From positions 9,610,001 to 9,674,000 of the forward strand of contig NZ_CP011125.1 in assembly GCF_000737325.1 (NCBI RefSeq): DNA of 64,000 nt. Reading direction: 5' to 3'. Position numbers and translations under genes: made by a program. The DNA is from Sandaracinus amylolyticus. Lineage in GTDB: Bacteria; Myxococcota_A; Polyangia; Polyangiales; Sandaracinaceae. Under the pieces are notes generated by a model, which saw only the letters and a program-made list of their open reading frames with translations, searched no databases and was not told the origin of the DNA. Below are positions 37,446 to 46,810 of this stretch, piece by piece. Numbering within the stretch: the first letter of the stretch is position 1; the number at the start of each line of letters is the position of its first letter.

Positions 37446-38879
37446 TCAGAAGTAGAGCTGCGCCTGCAGGCGCACCTGATGACGCTCCGCGCGCGGGTCG
37501 TCGCCGAAGTAGTAGAAGTAGTCGAGCTGCACCTTCAGCGCGTGCTGCGCGATGTAGTAGCTGACCGCGCCGCCGAGCTCGCGGAGCAAGAAGAACTCGG
37601 CAGCCGGGTCGTTCTGATCGAGCGGGCGCGTCTCGCCGTAGCGCGCGGCGAACTCGATCGGGATCGGCGGCAGCACGTAGCCCGCCTGCGCGAACCAGCC
37701 CCACGCCGAGCGGCTGTACTCGGTCACGTCTTCGCCGTCGACGGTGCCGGTCGCCGAGGGCTGGTTCGCCTCGCGGTACATGATCTCCGAGAGGAACGAG
37801 AAGCCCGCCCACTTGAAGTGCACGTCGGCGTCGAGGTGCAGGTAGTCGAAGCGCGCGACCTGCAGCACGTTCTCGTGGGTGCTGCGCGCGCGGTTCGAGT
37901 CGATGTTGTACGCGGCGCTCGCGCCGATCGAGAGACGCGGCTGCATGCTGCGCGAGATGTCGCCCTCGGAGAGGTGATCGAACGAGCCGAACGGATTCAC
38001 GCGCACCATGCCGGCGACGAGCGCCGAGTCGAGGCCACCGAAACGATTGCGCCCACGACCGCCGAAGAGGCCCGCCTGGTACTGCAGGAGACCGTTCAGG
38101 CCCAGGAAATCCTCGGAGATCAGCGTGACGCCGATGTCACGGTCGAGGTTCAGCTCGGCGACGACGCTCGAGCGATCGACGAACTGCAGCGCCGACGACG
38201 AGACCACGCGCTGCAGGCCGTAGGGCACCTTCATCTGGCCGAAGCGCACGCCGATGTCGCGGTGCGCCTGCCAGTTGAGATACGCGTCGCGCACCGGCAC
38301 GAGCAGGTCGCGCTCCATGTCGCGCGGCGAGAAGCCGAGCTGGATGTAGTAGCGGAGGTCGCGCGTGAGCGCGTGGCCCGCGAACACGAGCCGCATTCGG
38401 CGGATCTGGAAGTCGAGCGCCCAGTGCTCGTCGGCGCCGGCGTCGATCGCGGTCTGCGTCGCGTGCGCGAGCGCGGCCTGCACCTGCACGCGCGCGCGGA
38501 GCTGGAGCGAGAACGCGTCACCGGCCGAGATCTCCACGCCGCGGCCGAGCTCGGCCGTCACCTCGACGTCGGGCTCCTCCGCCTCGGGCGACGACTCTTC
38601 TTCTTCGTCGGCCTCCTCCTCGGCTTCGGCCGCGGGCTCGGTGGTGGGCGCGGGCGCGCTCTCCGCGGGCGGCTCGGTGCTCCCGGCGGGCGGCGGCGGG
38701 ATCTCCTCGGGCGGTCGCTCGGACGTGTCGGTGTCGGGCGCGACCGGAGCGGCCGCGGCCTCGGTCGTCACAGTCGTGTCGCTCTCTTGGGCCTCCGCCG
38801 TCGTGCCCCCGACGACGAAGGGCATCGTGATCGTCGCGATCGCGACGAGCCCGACCGCCATGCTCCTGTGGCGTGACAT
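37446..38879 (-). CDS. Phosphate-selective porin, OprP/OprO-like
   Basis: A 477-residue outer-membrane protein of the OprP/OprO phosphate-selective porin family. The ATG at 38879 has GGGAGG about 8 bases upstream and opens a signal peptide (MAVGLVAIATITMPFVVGG...AEA). A Pro/Thr/Glu-rich acidic segment (about 30-115, with EEEADEEEESS) precedes the barrel. From about 120 the sequence shows alternating beta strands with family signatures such as RRMRLVFAGHAL, DAYLNWQAHRDIGVRFGQ and KVPYGLQRV. The barrel ends in aromatic LQAQLYF, the usual C-terminal sorting residue. The acidic extension is unusual. Operon linkage with pstS supports phosphate uptake. Confidence 0.88.
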   Translation of the reverse strand: MSRHRSMAVGLVAIATITMPFVVGGTTAEAQESDTTVTTEAAAAPVAPDTDTSERPPEEIPPPPAGSTEPPAESAPAPTTEPAAEAEEEADEEEESSPEAEEPDVEVTAELGRGVEISAGDAFSLQLRARVQVQAALAHATQTAIDAGADEHWALDFQIRRMRLVFAGHALTRDLRYYIQLGFSPRDMERDLLVPVRDAYLNWQAHRDIGVRFGQMKVPYGLQRVVSSSALQFVDRSSVVAELNLDRDIGVTLISEDFLGLNGLLQYQAGLFGGRGRNRFGGLDSALVAGMVRVNPFGSFDHLSEGDISRSMQPRLSIGASAAYNIDSNRARSTHENVLQVARFDYLHLDADVHFKWAGFSFLSEIMYREANQPSATGTVDGEDVTEYSRSAWGWFAQAGYVLPPIPIEFAARYGETRPLDQNDPAAEFFLLRELGGAVSYYIAQHALKVQLDYFYYFGDDPRAERHQVRLQAQLYF

Positions 38880-39015
38880 CCGTGAACCTCCCGCGACGAG
38901 CCAGGCTCGTTCGCGCGGCTTCGTACTCGCGCTGCGTGTCACGTGGGTGACGACACCGCGACGGAGCAGACAATCGGTGACGCGCACCGCGCGCGAGGGC
39001 CTCGGCGTCGCATCG

Positions 39016-39037
39016 ACGTCACACTGCCGTCACCCCC
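39016..39037 (+). promoter_or_regulatory. Pho-box-like repeat upstream of the porin gene
   Basis: Two CGTCAC elements start at 39017 and 39028, exactly 11 bases apart (CGTCACACTGCCGTCAC). They match the pstC upstream element and resemble the CTGTCAT-N4 direct repeat bound by PhoB. The orientation is opposite to the porin gene and the site is about 140 bases upstream of it, so the call is less sure than for pstC. Confidence 0.45.
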
Positions 39038-39336
39038 GAGGCGCGCTGGGGCACGCGGCGCGCGCAGGCGCGTGACGAGACGATGGGGCAGCCGATGATG
39101 CACCCCTAGGACGTCGACACGTCGGACAGGGCACACAGCCCCTGGCTCGAGACATCGCCGACGATGTCACCCGAACCCGAACGTCAGCCGAACGAGCGTC
39201 GACGCGAGCGGGTCGCCGACGGCGTTCCGGCGCGCGGCGGCCGATCCGGCTCTCGGTCGCAATCAGCCTCCACGCCGCGACCCGAACGAGAAGCAAGCGG
39301 AGCTGGGGCCCCGCGCGCAGTGTTCGGGGAGGGGGG

Positions 39337-39385
39337 CCCCGATCCGGCTTCGCCGGTCGGGGGGAGGGGTCTTCCAAGACCCCTC
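39337..39385 (-). terminator. Double stem-loop after pstB
   Basis: GAGGGGTCTT (39364-39373) and AAGACCCCTC (39376-39385) are perfect complements separated by CC, starting 7 bases beyond the pstB stop. A second hairpin (CCCCGA, CCGGC, loop TTC, GCCGG, TCGGGG; 39337-39362) follows. Neither has a U-tract. Together they should reduce read-through from pstCAB to the porin gene. Confidence 0.65.
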
Positions 39386-39392
39386 CGGAACC

Positions 39393-40208
39393 TCAGCCGA
39401 AGCGGCCCGTGATGTAGTCCTCGGTCCGCTGCTCGCGCGGCTTCGTGAACATGCGCTTGGTCTCGCCGTACTCGACGAGCTCGCCCATGTAGAAGAACGC
39501 GGTGAAGTCGCTGACGCGCGCGGCCTGCTGCATCGAGTGCGTCACGATCACGATCGTGTAGCGCTCGCGCAGCTCGCGGATGAGCTCCTCGATGCGCGCG
39601 GTCGCGATCGGATCGAGCGCCGACGCGGGCTCGTCCATCAGGATCACCTCGGGCTCGACCGCGAGCGCGCGCGCGATGCAGAGGCGCTGCTGCTGACCGC
39701 CCGAGAGCGCGAGCGCGGAGGTGTCGAGGCGATCCTTCACCTCGTCCCAGATCGCCGCGTTGCGCAGGCTCTTCTCGACCTTCTCGTCGAGCACGCGCGT
39801 GTTCTTCTCGCCCGCGATCCGCAGCCCGAAGGCGACGTTCTCGTAGATGCTCTTCGGGAACGGGTTCGACTTCTGGAACACCATCCCGACGCGTCGCCGC
39901 ACCTCGACGGGATCGACGCCGCGCGCGTACACGTCCTGCCCGTCGAGCACGACCTTGCCGTCGACGCGCGTGCCCGAGATCAGATCGTTCATGCGGTTGA
40001 GCGTCCGCAGGAACGTCGACTTGCCGCAGCCCGAGGGACCGATCAGCGCGGTCACCTCGTTGCGCAGCACCGGCAGCGAGACCTTGTTGATCGCCGGCTT
40101 CGCGCCGTAGAAGACGCTGAGCTCGGTCGCCTGCATCTTCACCGCTTCGGGCGACGGCGGCGTCCACGACGACGTGCTCGAGGGGACCGACGAAGTCTGT
40201 TCAGGCAT
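39393..40208 (-). CDS. pstB: Phosphate ABC transporter ATP-binding protein PstB
   Basis: A 271-residue ATPase of the Pst phosphate importer. It has a Walker A motif (GPSGCGKST), Q-loop ([11 protein letters not shown]), ABC signature (LSGGQQQRL), Walker B ([13 protein letters not shown]) and H-loop His in IVTHSMQQ. The family mark FGLRIAG and the [12 protein letters not shown] segment are typical of PstB. The first 20 residues are a Ser/Pro-rich extension before [13 protein letters not shown]. Its ATG lies inside the end of pstA (8-base overlap). Together with PstA, PstC and PstS it imports phosphate using ATP. Confidence 0.97.
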   Translation of the reverse strand: MPEQTSSVPSSTSSWTPPSPEAVKMQATELSVFYGAKPAINKVSLPVLRNEVTALIGPSGCGKSTFLRTLNRMNDLISGTRVDGKVVLDGQDVYARGVDPVEVRRRVGMVFQKSNPFPKSIYENVAFGLRIAGEKNTRVLDEKVEKSLRNAAIWDEVKDRLDTSALALSGGQQQRLCIARALAVEPEVILMDEPASALDPIATARIEELIRELRERYTIVIVTHSMQQAARVSDFTAFFYMGELVEYGETKRMFTKPREQRTEDYITGRFG

Positions 40209-41106
40209 AGGTCTTCGAGCGCGTGCGGATGCGCAGCACGATCGCGATCAGGTTGAGCGCGAACGTGAGCGCGAGCAGCACTGCGACGGTCGCGAAGAGC
40301 GTGGGGCGCGCGAGATCGACGTTCGGCGACTGCGTCGAGAGCGCGAAGACGTGGTAGCCGAGGTGCATGTACATGTCGCGCAGATCGGTCGGCAGGTACG
40401 GCAGGAAGTTCGCCGCGCCCGTGAAGATGATCGGCGCGACCTCGCCCGCACCGCGGCTCACCGCGAGCACCACGCCGGTGAGGATGCCGCCCGTCGCGTT
40501 GGGCAGCACGACGCGCCAGATCGTCTGGAAGCGCGTCGCGCCGAGGCCCATCGACGCGAGGCGTAGATCGTGCGGCACCGCGCGCAGCGCCTCCTCGGTG
40601 GTCACGATCACGACCGGCAGCGTGAGCACCGCGAGCGTGAGCGCCGACCAGATCACCGCGGGCTGGCCCCACACCGGAGGCCCGCCGTCGTCGCCGTAGA
40701 TCGCGCTGTCGAGCCCGCGTCCGATGAACAGCACGAAGAAGCCGAGCCCGAACAGGCCGAACACGATCGACGGCACACCCGCGAGGTTGTGCACCGCGGC
40801 GCGCACCATCTTCGCGAGAACGCCGGTGCGCGTCGCGTACTCCGAGAGGTAGATCCCGGTCGCGACGCCGATCGGCACCACCGCGATCGTCATCAGCAGC
40901 GTCAGCAGCATCGTGCCGAAGATCGCGGGCCAGATGCCGCCGCCCACGAGATCCGAGCTCGGCGCCTCGCTGAGGAACCCCGCGTCGATGCGCGGAACGC
41001 CCTCGACCGCGACCGGTCCGAGGATCGCGAACAGCGCGCCGATCAGGATCGCGAGCGCGAGCCCGGAGAGCCCCGCGAGCACCCAGTCCGCGGTGCCGTA
41101 CCTCAT
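40201..41106 (-). CDS. pstA: Phosphate ABC transporter permease PstA
   Basis: A 301-residue inner-membrane permease with about six helices, starting [20 protein letters not shown]. The binding-protein-dependent transport signature ([20 protein letters not shown]) is the EAA-type loop that contacts PstB. The ATG overlaps the pstC stop (ATGA), giving tight co-translation. A Gly/Val-rich helix with [14 protein letters not shown] marks the PstA/PstC family. Only one PstA is seen. Confidence 0.96.
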   Translation of the reverse strand: MRYGTADWVLAGLSGLALAILIGALFAILGPVAVEGVPRIDAGFLSEAPSSDLVGGGIWPAIFGTMLLTLLMTIAVVPIGVATGIYLSEYATRTGVLAKMVRAAVHNLAGVPSIVFGLFGLGFFVLFIGRGLDSAIYGDDGGPPVWGQPAVIWSALTLAVLTLPVVIVTTEEALRAVPHDLRLASMGLGATRFQTIWRVVLPNATGGILTGVVLAVSRGAGEVAPIIFTGAANFLPYLPTDLRDMYMHLGYHVFALSTQSPNVDLARPTLFATVAVLLALTFALNLIAIVLRIRTRSKTYA

Positions 41107-42194
41107 TGCTGCCCGCCCGCGGTGAGGCGCTTGTGCAGGCGCTCGACGACGACGACCGCGAAGCGGTTGAGCACGAACGTGACGACGAAGAGCATCGCGC
41201 CGAGCAGGAAGAGCACGCGCCAGTGCGCGTCGCCCTGCGCGACCTCGCCGAGCTCGCTCGCGATCGTCGCGGTCACGGTGCGCGCGCTCGTCGTCGGGTC
41301 GAAGATCTCCATGACCGCGGCGTTGCCCGACGCCATGAGCACGACCATCGTCTCGCCGATCGCGCGGCCGAAGCCGAGGATGATCGCGGCCGCGATCCCG
41401 GGAAGCGCGGCGGGCAGCACGACGCGCAGCACGACCTGGTGCTTGCGCGCGCCGAGCGCGAGCGCGGCGGCTTCGTAGTGCTTGGGCACCGACGTGATCG
41501 CGTCCTCGGCGACCGTGAACACGACCGGCGCGATCGCGAGCCCGAGCGCGATGCCCGCCACGATCGCGTTCAAGCGATAGGTGAGCGCGAACGCGTCCTG
41601 CACGAACGTCGCGAGGAGCATCAGCGCGAAGAACCCGAGCACGACCGAGGGCACGCTCGCGAGCAGCTCGATCGCGGGCTTGAGCACGTCGCGCCAGCGC
41701 GGCGACACGTACTGCGACACGAACACCGCCGCGAGCACCGCGAGCGGCACCGCGAAGACCATCCCGACGAACGTGATCTTCAGCGTGCCGACGAAGAGCG
41801 GGACGATGTTGTACTTCGGCGTCCCGCCGACCGGCTGCCACACGTAGACCGCTTCCTCGTACCCCGGCCACTGGTGCGGCACGAAGAGCGAGAGCAGCCC
41901 CGAGATCTCCTCCTGGGCCTCGGGCTCGAAGAAGATCGGGATCGCTTCCTTCGCGACGAAGATGAAGATCAGCGCGATCGCGAGCACCGCCACCGTCGCG
42001 AGCACGAGGATCACGCGCTCCGCGATGCGGTCCATCAGCGGCGCGCGATATCCGCGCCCGAGCGGCGGCTTGGGGGTCATCGTCGCCACCTCGGGCACCC
42101 GCTTCGGGACGGCCGCCACGGCCGGCGCGGCCGTCGTCGGCGGGGCCACGGCGGCGGACGCCGCGACGATCACCTCGTCACGCGACTGGCTCAC
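41103..42194 (-). CDS. pstC: Phosphate ABC transporter permease PstC
   Basis: A 363-residue permease, partner of PstA. The GTG start at 42194 has GGGAGG just upstream; an ATG at 42227 would add 11 residues without a ribosome-binding site. An Ala/Pro/Val-rich N-terminal tail of about 50 residues precedes the first helix (VILVLATVAVLAIALIFIFV). A periplasmic insert of about 50 residues (about 90-130) follows, then the core helices with VPLAVLAAVFVSQY, VPSVVLGFFALML and the EAA-like KHYEAAALALGA loop. It is the first gene of the pstC-pstA-pstB operon. Confidence 0.95.
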   Translation of the reverse strand: MSQSRDEVIVAASAAVAPPTTAAPAVAAVPKRVPEVATMTPKPPLGRGYRAPLMDRIAERVILVLATVAVLAIALIFIFVAKEAIPIFFEPEAQEEISGLLSLFVPHQWPGYEEAVYVWQPVGGTPKYNIVPLFVGTLKITFVGMVFAVPLAVLAAVFVSQYVSPRWRDVLKPAIELLASVPSVVLGFFALMLLATFVQDAFALTYRLNAIVAGIALGLAIAPVVFTVAEDAITSVPKHYEAAALALGARKHQVVLRVVLPAALPGIAAAIILGFGRAIGETMVVLMASGNAAVMEIFDPTTSARTVTATIASELGEVAQGDAHWRVLFLLGAMLFVVTFVLNRFAVVVVERLHKRLTAGGQQ

Positions 42195-42269
42195 GAGGCC
42201 TCCCGCGAAAGCAGGCCGGGGATGCATGCCGGCGTGGACATCGACGCGCGGCCCTCTCCTACCGGACCT

Positions 42270-42291
42270 CTGTGACGGCCGTGTGACGGCC
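42270..42291 (-). promoter_or_regulatory. Pho-box-like direct repeat upstream of pstC
   Basis: On the minus strand the sequence reads CCGTCACACGGCCGTCACAG: two CCGTCAC elements starting 11 bases apart, matching the PhoB pattern CTGTCAT-N4-CTGTCAT in spacing and strand. It ends about 76 bases upstream of the pstC start, suitable for activation under phosphate limitation. A PhoB/PhoR pair is not in the window. Confidence 0.6.
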
Positions 42292-42425
42292 CCGGATCCG
42301 AGCCGTGTCGGGCTGGGAGGAAGTGACGAACATCGCGTTTCGAGGGCCCGTTTGCGCGCGGCGTGCCTACGCCGACCACCAAGCGCGGTCTCCGCGCCGG
42401 GACGTGACCGAGCGGGGACGGGCGA

Positions 42426-43472
42426 TCAGGCCGCGGCGGCGGGCGATTCGAGCCGCGCGCGCGCCTCGAGCCGCTCGAACAGCGCGAGCACGCCCTCGAC
42501 GGTGTCCGTCGTGTTCAGCTCGCGACGGGCGACTGCGCCACCGTGCACCCCGTGCAGATAGCCCGGGTAATAACGCCGCATCGCGCGCACGGCGCGCGCC
42601 TCACCGCGCTCGGCCACCATCGCGGCCAGGTGCTCGCGACAGGTCGCGAAGCGCTCGACGATCGTCGGGGGCGCGACCGTTTCCCCGCGATCCAGGCGAG
42701 CCCGGACCTCCCGGAAGATCCAGGGATGGTCGATCGCGTGACGACCGATCATCACGCCCTCGCACCCGGTCTCGCGCATCGCGCGCTCGGCGTCGTCCGC
42801 GCTCTTCACGTCGCCGTTGACCAGCACCGGCATCGAGACGACCTCGCGCACCCGGCGCGCCCAGCTCCAGTCCGCCTGGCCCGAGTGCCCCATGCGCGCA
42901 GTCCGGCAGTGCAGCGTCAGCGCGCGCACTCCGACGTCCTCGAGGCGACGCGCGAGCTCGAGGATCGGCGGATTCTCCGGAGACGCAGTGCCCACGATCA
43001 TCCCGGTGCCCGCGTGGACCTCGCCCTCGTACCCGATGCGCGTCTTCACCGTCACCGGCAGCGACACGCGCTCGACGAGCATCTTCGCCATCGCGACCAT
43101 CGCGTCGGGATCGCGCAGCCACCCCGCGCCCGCGCCGCGACGCGCGATCTTCGGGACCCAGCACCCGCAGTTCACGTCGATCCAGACCGGCTGCGCGCGC
43201 TCGGCGACCTCGGCCGCTTCGGCGAGGCGCTCGGCATCCGCGCCGTAGATCTGGATGACGGTCGGGTGGTCGCCCGGCTCGAGATCGATCTTGTGCGCCG
43301 CGTTCTTGCACCCGCGGAGCAGCCCCTCGACGTTCACGAACTCGGTGAAGCAGAGGTCCGCGCCGCGATCGCGACAGATCTTGCGGAACACCGCGTCCGT
43401 CACGTCCTCCATCGGCGCGAGGATGGCGGGCTTGGAGCGGAAGTAGGCGTCGAAGTCGAACTGCGCGGACAT
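42426..43472 (-). CDS. dus: tRNA-dihydrouridine synthase
   Basis: A 348-residue flavoenzyme of the Dus family, reducing specific uridines in the tRNA D-loop with FMN and NADPH. The N-terminal barrel opens with ILAPMEDVTDAVFRKICR. The catalytic Cys is in the VNCGCWVPKI segment; the usual motif there is NxGCPxxK, so here the Pro is replaced by Trp. The FMN-binding segments VNGDVKS and EGVMIGRHA are clear, followed by a C-terminal helical domain. Which uridine it modifies (DusA, DusB or DusC type) cannot be decided. Confidence 0.92.
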   Translation of the reverse strand: MSAQFDFDAYFRSKPAILAPMEDVTDAVFRKICRDRGADLCFTEFVNVEGLLRGCKNAAHKIDLEPGDHPTVIQIYGADAERLAEAAEVAERAQPVWIDVNCGCWVPKIARRGAGAGWLRDPDAMVAMAKMLVERVSLPVTVKTRIGYEGEVHAGTGMIVGTASPENPPILELARRLEDVGVRALTLHCRTARMGHSGQADWSWARRVREVVSMPVLVNGDVKSADDAERAMRETGCEGVMIGRHAIDHPWIFREVRARLDRGETVAPPTIVERFATCREHLAAMVAERGEARAVRAMRRYYPGYLHGVHGGAVARRELNTTDTVEGVLALFERLEARARLESPAAAA

Positions 43473-43520
43473 GGGAGCCCGTGTTTGTGAAGCAGAGCGG
43501 GGCAGGCGTCGAGCGCCCCG

Positions 43521-43557
43521 AAAACGAAACGGGGGACCGGCTCGCGCCGATCCCCCG
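43521..43557 (-). terminator. Intrinsic terminator after the 43.6-kb lipoprotein gene
   Basis: On the minus strand CGGGGGA and TCCCCCG form a 7-bp stem, with an inner CGG/CCG pair closing the loop, followed by TTTCGTTTT. It begins 34 bases after the lipoprotein gene stop and would end its transcript before dus. Confidence 0.8.
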
Positions 43558-43590
43558 CCTCGTCGTGCGTCTCTCTCGAGACGCTCGGGC

Positions 43591-44484
43591 TCAGCTGCCC
43601 GAGACCGTCGCCTCGACGCCGCTGAACAGGATGCCCACCGAGAGCGACTCGCAGGTCAGCGGGTCGTCGGCCGTCGGCTCGAGGTCGGCGATGTTGCCCA
43701 GGATGTCGAGCACGGTGCCGCCGAGGCCGGCCATGATCTCCTCGGCCGCCTCCGCGACTTCCTCGACGCGGACCGAGCCGCCGATCGCGCCGTTCGCGAG
43801 CGCGGTCGGGGTGATGTTCGCGCGGACCTGCGCGTCACGGATGTTGAGGTCGAGCGCGACGTCACCGGTGTTGATCGCGATCGTGAGGAGCTCGGTCTCG
43901 ACGCGCAGGCGGCCGTTCACGATCGAGCCGGTCTGCACGCCGCCGATCGCCATGCCGTCGAAGGTCTGGCCGGGCGCGAGCGTCGAGCCCGAGACCATCG
44001 GCGCGCCGCCACCGGGCACGCTGCCGAGGTACAGCTGCACCTGGACGCTCGAGTCGTTGGTGTAGCTGTTGATGTCGCGGACCTGCATCATGATCAGCAG
44101 GCTGCCCTCGGTGATCTGCTCCGCGAGCGTCGAGTCGATGTCGCCATCGCCGAGCAGCGAGCCGATCGTGTCGACGAGACCGCCGAGCGCGTTGTCGACG
44201 CCGCTCTCGCCGGGATCGTTCTGCGAGGTGTAGTCGGGCGAGCGCTCGACGCAGGTCGCGCCCGTCGCCGAGCCGTCGGAGTCCACGCCATCGAGGTTGA
44301 AGCCCGGCGCGGGATCGTTGTGCCGCGACGTCGTCATCGGGATGGAGATGGTCGAGACCACGTACGAGCGTGTCACCGGGTCCATCGTGTCGTCGCCGCC
44401 GTCGTCACCGCCGCAGGCGACCAGGCTCATCGACGAGCCAGCGAGCGCAGCGCACCAAGCCAACTTCTTCCAGTCCATCCCCAT
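43591..44484 (-). CDS. Beta-rich lipoprotein
   Basis: A 297-residue predicted lipoprotein (lipobox LVAC after WCAALAGSSMS, Cys24). AGGAGG lies 3 bases before the ATG at 44484 and 9 before the next ATG (44478), so either may be used. The mature protein begins CGGDDGGDDTMD and has an Asp/Gly-rich, beta-strand-heavy body (VVSTISIPMTTS, LLIMMQVRDINSY, VQVQLYLGSVPGGG, LTIAINTGDVALDLNI). A two-Cys C-terminal segment (TCESLSVG) ends it. No named family was recognised. A terminator follows, so it is a single-gene unit. Confidence 0.75.
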   Translation of the reverse strand: MGMDWKKLAWCAALAGSSMSLVACGGDDGGDDTMDPVTRSYVVSTISIPMTTSRHNDPAPGFNLDGVDSDGSATGATCVERSPDYTSQNDPGESGVDNALGGLVDTIGSLLGDGDIDSTLAEQITEGSLLIMMQVRDINSYTNDSSVQVQLYLGSVPGGGAPMVSGSTLAPGQTFDGMAIGGVQTGSIVNGRLRVETELLTIAINTGDVALDLNIRDAQVRANITPTALANGAIGGSVRVEEVAEAAEEIMAGLGGTVLDILGNIADLEPTADDPLTCESLSVGILFSGVEATVSGS

Positions 44485-44755
44485 GTGCCTCCTGATGAGA
44501 GCCACGAACGCGACGCCCCGGGATTTCCAGGTCCCGTAAGCCGGCGGCGCTTGTAACACGGCGCCGTTTTCGCGTTCAAGAAGCGCGAGCCTAACATTCG
44601 ACGGGATTTCTCCGCGCCCCCCGCGCGTGCGATTCCGCCAGCGCATCGCACCCTTGAACACGACGCCCTCCGCGCGCGTCCTCCCCTCGCGCGGATGTGC
44701 CCGGCGTGTCGCGCTTGAACCCTCGGAACGTGCTGATATAAGAGGCATTCCGTCG

Positions 44756-45958
44756 ATGGGATTCACCCCTCTACCCATCACCGCCTGGAGCGCCGTCAAC
44801 GCGCTGGGCACCACGACGCGCGACGTGCTGGCCAGCCTCGACGCGGGCAGGACCGGTCTCGCCCCGCCGCCCTTCGAGCTGCCGTTCCCCACGTTCGTGG
44901 GCGCCACGCCGGACCCGCTCCCGCCGCTCCCGCGCGGTCAGGAGGCGTACGACTGCCGGCTCGCGCGGCTCGGCATGCTCGCGCTCGACGACGTGAAGGA
45001 CGCGGTGGATCGCTCGATCGCGCGCTGGGGCGCCAAACGCGTCGCGATCCTGATCGGGACCAGCACCGGCGGGCTCGACGCCACCGAGCTCGCGTTCCGC
45101 CACTGGGTCACCGAAGGCCGTCTTCCCGAGAGCTTCTCGCTGCGCACCCAGCACGGCTTCGACGCGCTCGGCGAGCTCTACGCGCGCGTGACCGGCATCG
45201 AAGGTCCGACCTACGTCGTGAGCACCGCGTGCTCGTCGAGCGGCAAGGTGCACGCGTCCGCGGCGCGCCTCATCCGCGCCGGGCTCGTCGACGCCGCGCT
45301 CGTCGGCGGCATCGACTCGCTCTGCCGCATGACGCTCCACGGCTTCAAGGGCCTCGGGATCCTCAGCGAGCAGCGGTGCCGCCCGTTCGCGAAGGGGCGC
45401 GACGGCATCAACATCGGTGAGGGCGCCGCGCTCATGCTCCTCGAGCGCGACGACGCGCATCAGGTCTCGGATCCGCTGCGCGTGCACCTGCTCGGCGTCG
45501 GCGAGTCGAGCGACGCGTACAACATGAGCTCGCCCGAGCCCCAGGGACGCGGCGCGCGCGAGGCGATGCAGCGCGCGATGGAGCAGGCGGGCATGCTCCC
45601 CGAGCACGTCGATCACCTCAACGCGCACGGCACGGCGACGCAGCAGAACGACATGTCCGAGTCGCTCGCGATCGCTTCGCTCTTCGGGGATCGCGTCCCG
45701 GTCGTGTCGACCAAGGGCTACACCGGCCATCTTCTCGGCGCCGCGGGCGCGACCGAGGGCGTGTTCGCGATCCACGCCGTGCGCACCCAGCGGCTCCCGC
45801 GCGCGCTCGGCTCGGAGGAGCTCGACCCCGAGATCCGCATCCAGGTGCCGCTCGAAGGCCCGGAGCGCTCGATCAAGCGCGTGCTGAGCAACTCGTTCGC
45901 GTTCGGCGGCAGCAACGTGTGCCTCGCGATCGGGATCCCGATGGAGCGCGTCTCGTGA
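44756..45958 (+). CDS. Beta-ketoacyl-ACP synthase of an aryl-polyene-like cluster
   Basis: A 400-residue ketosynthase (FabF/KAS II type) that condenses an acyl chain with malonyl-ACP. The ATG at 44756 is the first start giving an N-terminal KS pattern; the open frame upstream has no family match. The catalytic triad is complete: Cys159 (STACSSS), His291 (NAHGTATQQND) and His325 (KGYTGHLLGAAG). The end FAFGGSNVCL is also typical. Its stop overlaps the GTG of the next gene. Its neighbours, a KS-like chain-length factor, ACP and halogenase-like oxidoreductase, resemble aryl polyene or flexirubin pigment clusters. Confidence 0.9.
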   Translation: MGFTPLPITAWSAVNALGTTTRDVLASLDAGRTGLAPPPFELPFPTFVGATPDPLPPLPRGQEAYDCRLARLGMLALDDVKDAVDRSIARWGAKRVAILIGTSTGGLDATELAFRHWVTEGRLPESFSLRTQHGFDALGELYARVTGIEGPTYVVSTACSSSGKVHASAARLIRAGLVDAALVGGIDSLCRMTLHGFKGLGILSEQRCRPFAKGRDGINIGEGAALMLLERDDAHQVSDPLRVHLLGVGESSDAYNMSSPEPQGRGAREAMQRAMEQAGMLPEHVDHLNAHGTATQQNDMSESLAIASLFGDRVPVVSTKGYTGHLLGAAGATEGVFAIHAVRTQRLPRALGSEELDPEIRIQVPLEGPERSIKRVLSNSFAFGGSNVCLAIGIPMERVS

Positions 45959-46755
45959 GGCCGCTCTATCTCACCGGGATCTCGCTCTGGTCGCCGGGGT
46001 ACCGCGATCTCGCGGCGTTCGTCGACGACGCGCGCGATGCGAGCGTGACCGACTGCAGCGCGCGATGGGTGCCGCCGCGCCTGGCCCGCGGGACCTCGCG
46101 CCTCACGCGCATGCTCGGCGAAGCGGCCGCGGCGGCGTGCGAGGCGGGCGGCGCGGATCCCAGGACGGTCGCGACGATCTACACGTCGGGCTACGGCGAG
46201 ATCGAGACGATGATCGTCCAGCTGCAGACGATCTTCGCGGGCGACGGACAGCTCTCGCCGATGCGGTTCAAGAACAGCGTGCACAACTCGGCGAGCGGCC
46301 TCGGCTCGATCGGTCAGGGCAACCAGGGGTTCTCGACTGCGATCGCCGCCGGTGATCGCAGCGTCGAGGCCGCGCTGATCGAGACCTGGACGCTGCTCGA
46401 CGAGCGCGGCGGCGACGCGGTGATCAGCGCCGCCGACGACGCGCTGCCGGCGCCGCTCGACGCGCAGTGCGCGCGCGAAGGGCTCGCGATCGGGCTCTGC
46501 CTCGCGAGCGAGCAGCCCGCGCGCGGCGCGCTCGCGATCCTCGACGGACTGCGCATGGACGACGAGGCGCTCCCGCTGCCCGACGCGTTCCGCGGCCGCG
46601 CGCTCTCGCGCGAGCTCGCGACGAACCCCGTCGCGACGGTGCTCCCGCTGATCGACGCGGTGCTCGAGCGTCGCGAAGGGCGCGTGCCGCTCGCGTTCGG
46701 CGTGGCGCGCCCGTGGTCGATGCACGTGCGCCCGCTCGCGCCCGTGCGTACGTGA
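45955..46755 (+). CDS. Ketosynthase-like chain-length-factor protein
   Basis: A 266-residue protein with the ketosynthase N-terminal fold but shorter than a full KS. Where a KS has the catalytic Cys, it reads FKNSVHNSASGLGSI, the form seen in chain-length-factor-like proteins of aryl polyene clusters (Ketoacyl-synt_2 type). No NxHGT or KxxxGH motif is seen, so it is not catalytic on its own. Its GTG overlaps the KS gene's stop (GTGA), and the two products probably form a heterodimer that sets chain length. It is followed 55 bases later by the flavin enzyme gene. Confidence 0.82.
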   Translation: MRPLYLTGISLWSPGYRDLAAFVDDARDASVTDCSARWVPPRLARGTSRLTRMLGEAAAAACEAGGADPRTVATIYTSGYGEIETMIVQLQTIFAGDGQLSPMRFKNSVHNSASGLGSIGQGNQGFSTAIAAGDRSVEAALIETWTLLDERGGDAVISAADDALPAPLDAQCAREGLAIGLCLASEQPARGALAILDGLRMDDEALPLPDAFRGRALSRELATNPVATVLPLIDAVLERREGRVPLAFGVARPWSMHVRPLAPVRT

Positions 46756-46810
46756 GACGAAGCCTGGACGGCCCGCGCGGCGCGACCCCAGAGATCGCCG
46801 ACTCCAACCC

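Larger units (their letters stand above)
38880..39392. other. Intergenic between pstB and the porin gene
   Basis: No gene is seen in this 513-base stretch. It holds the pstB terminators (39337-39385), a Pho-box-like repeat at 39016-39037, and presumably the porin promoter. Confidence 0.6.
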
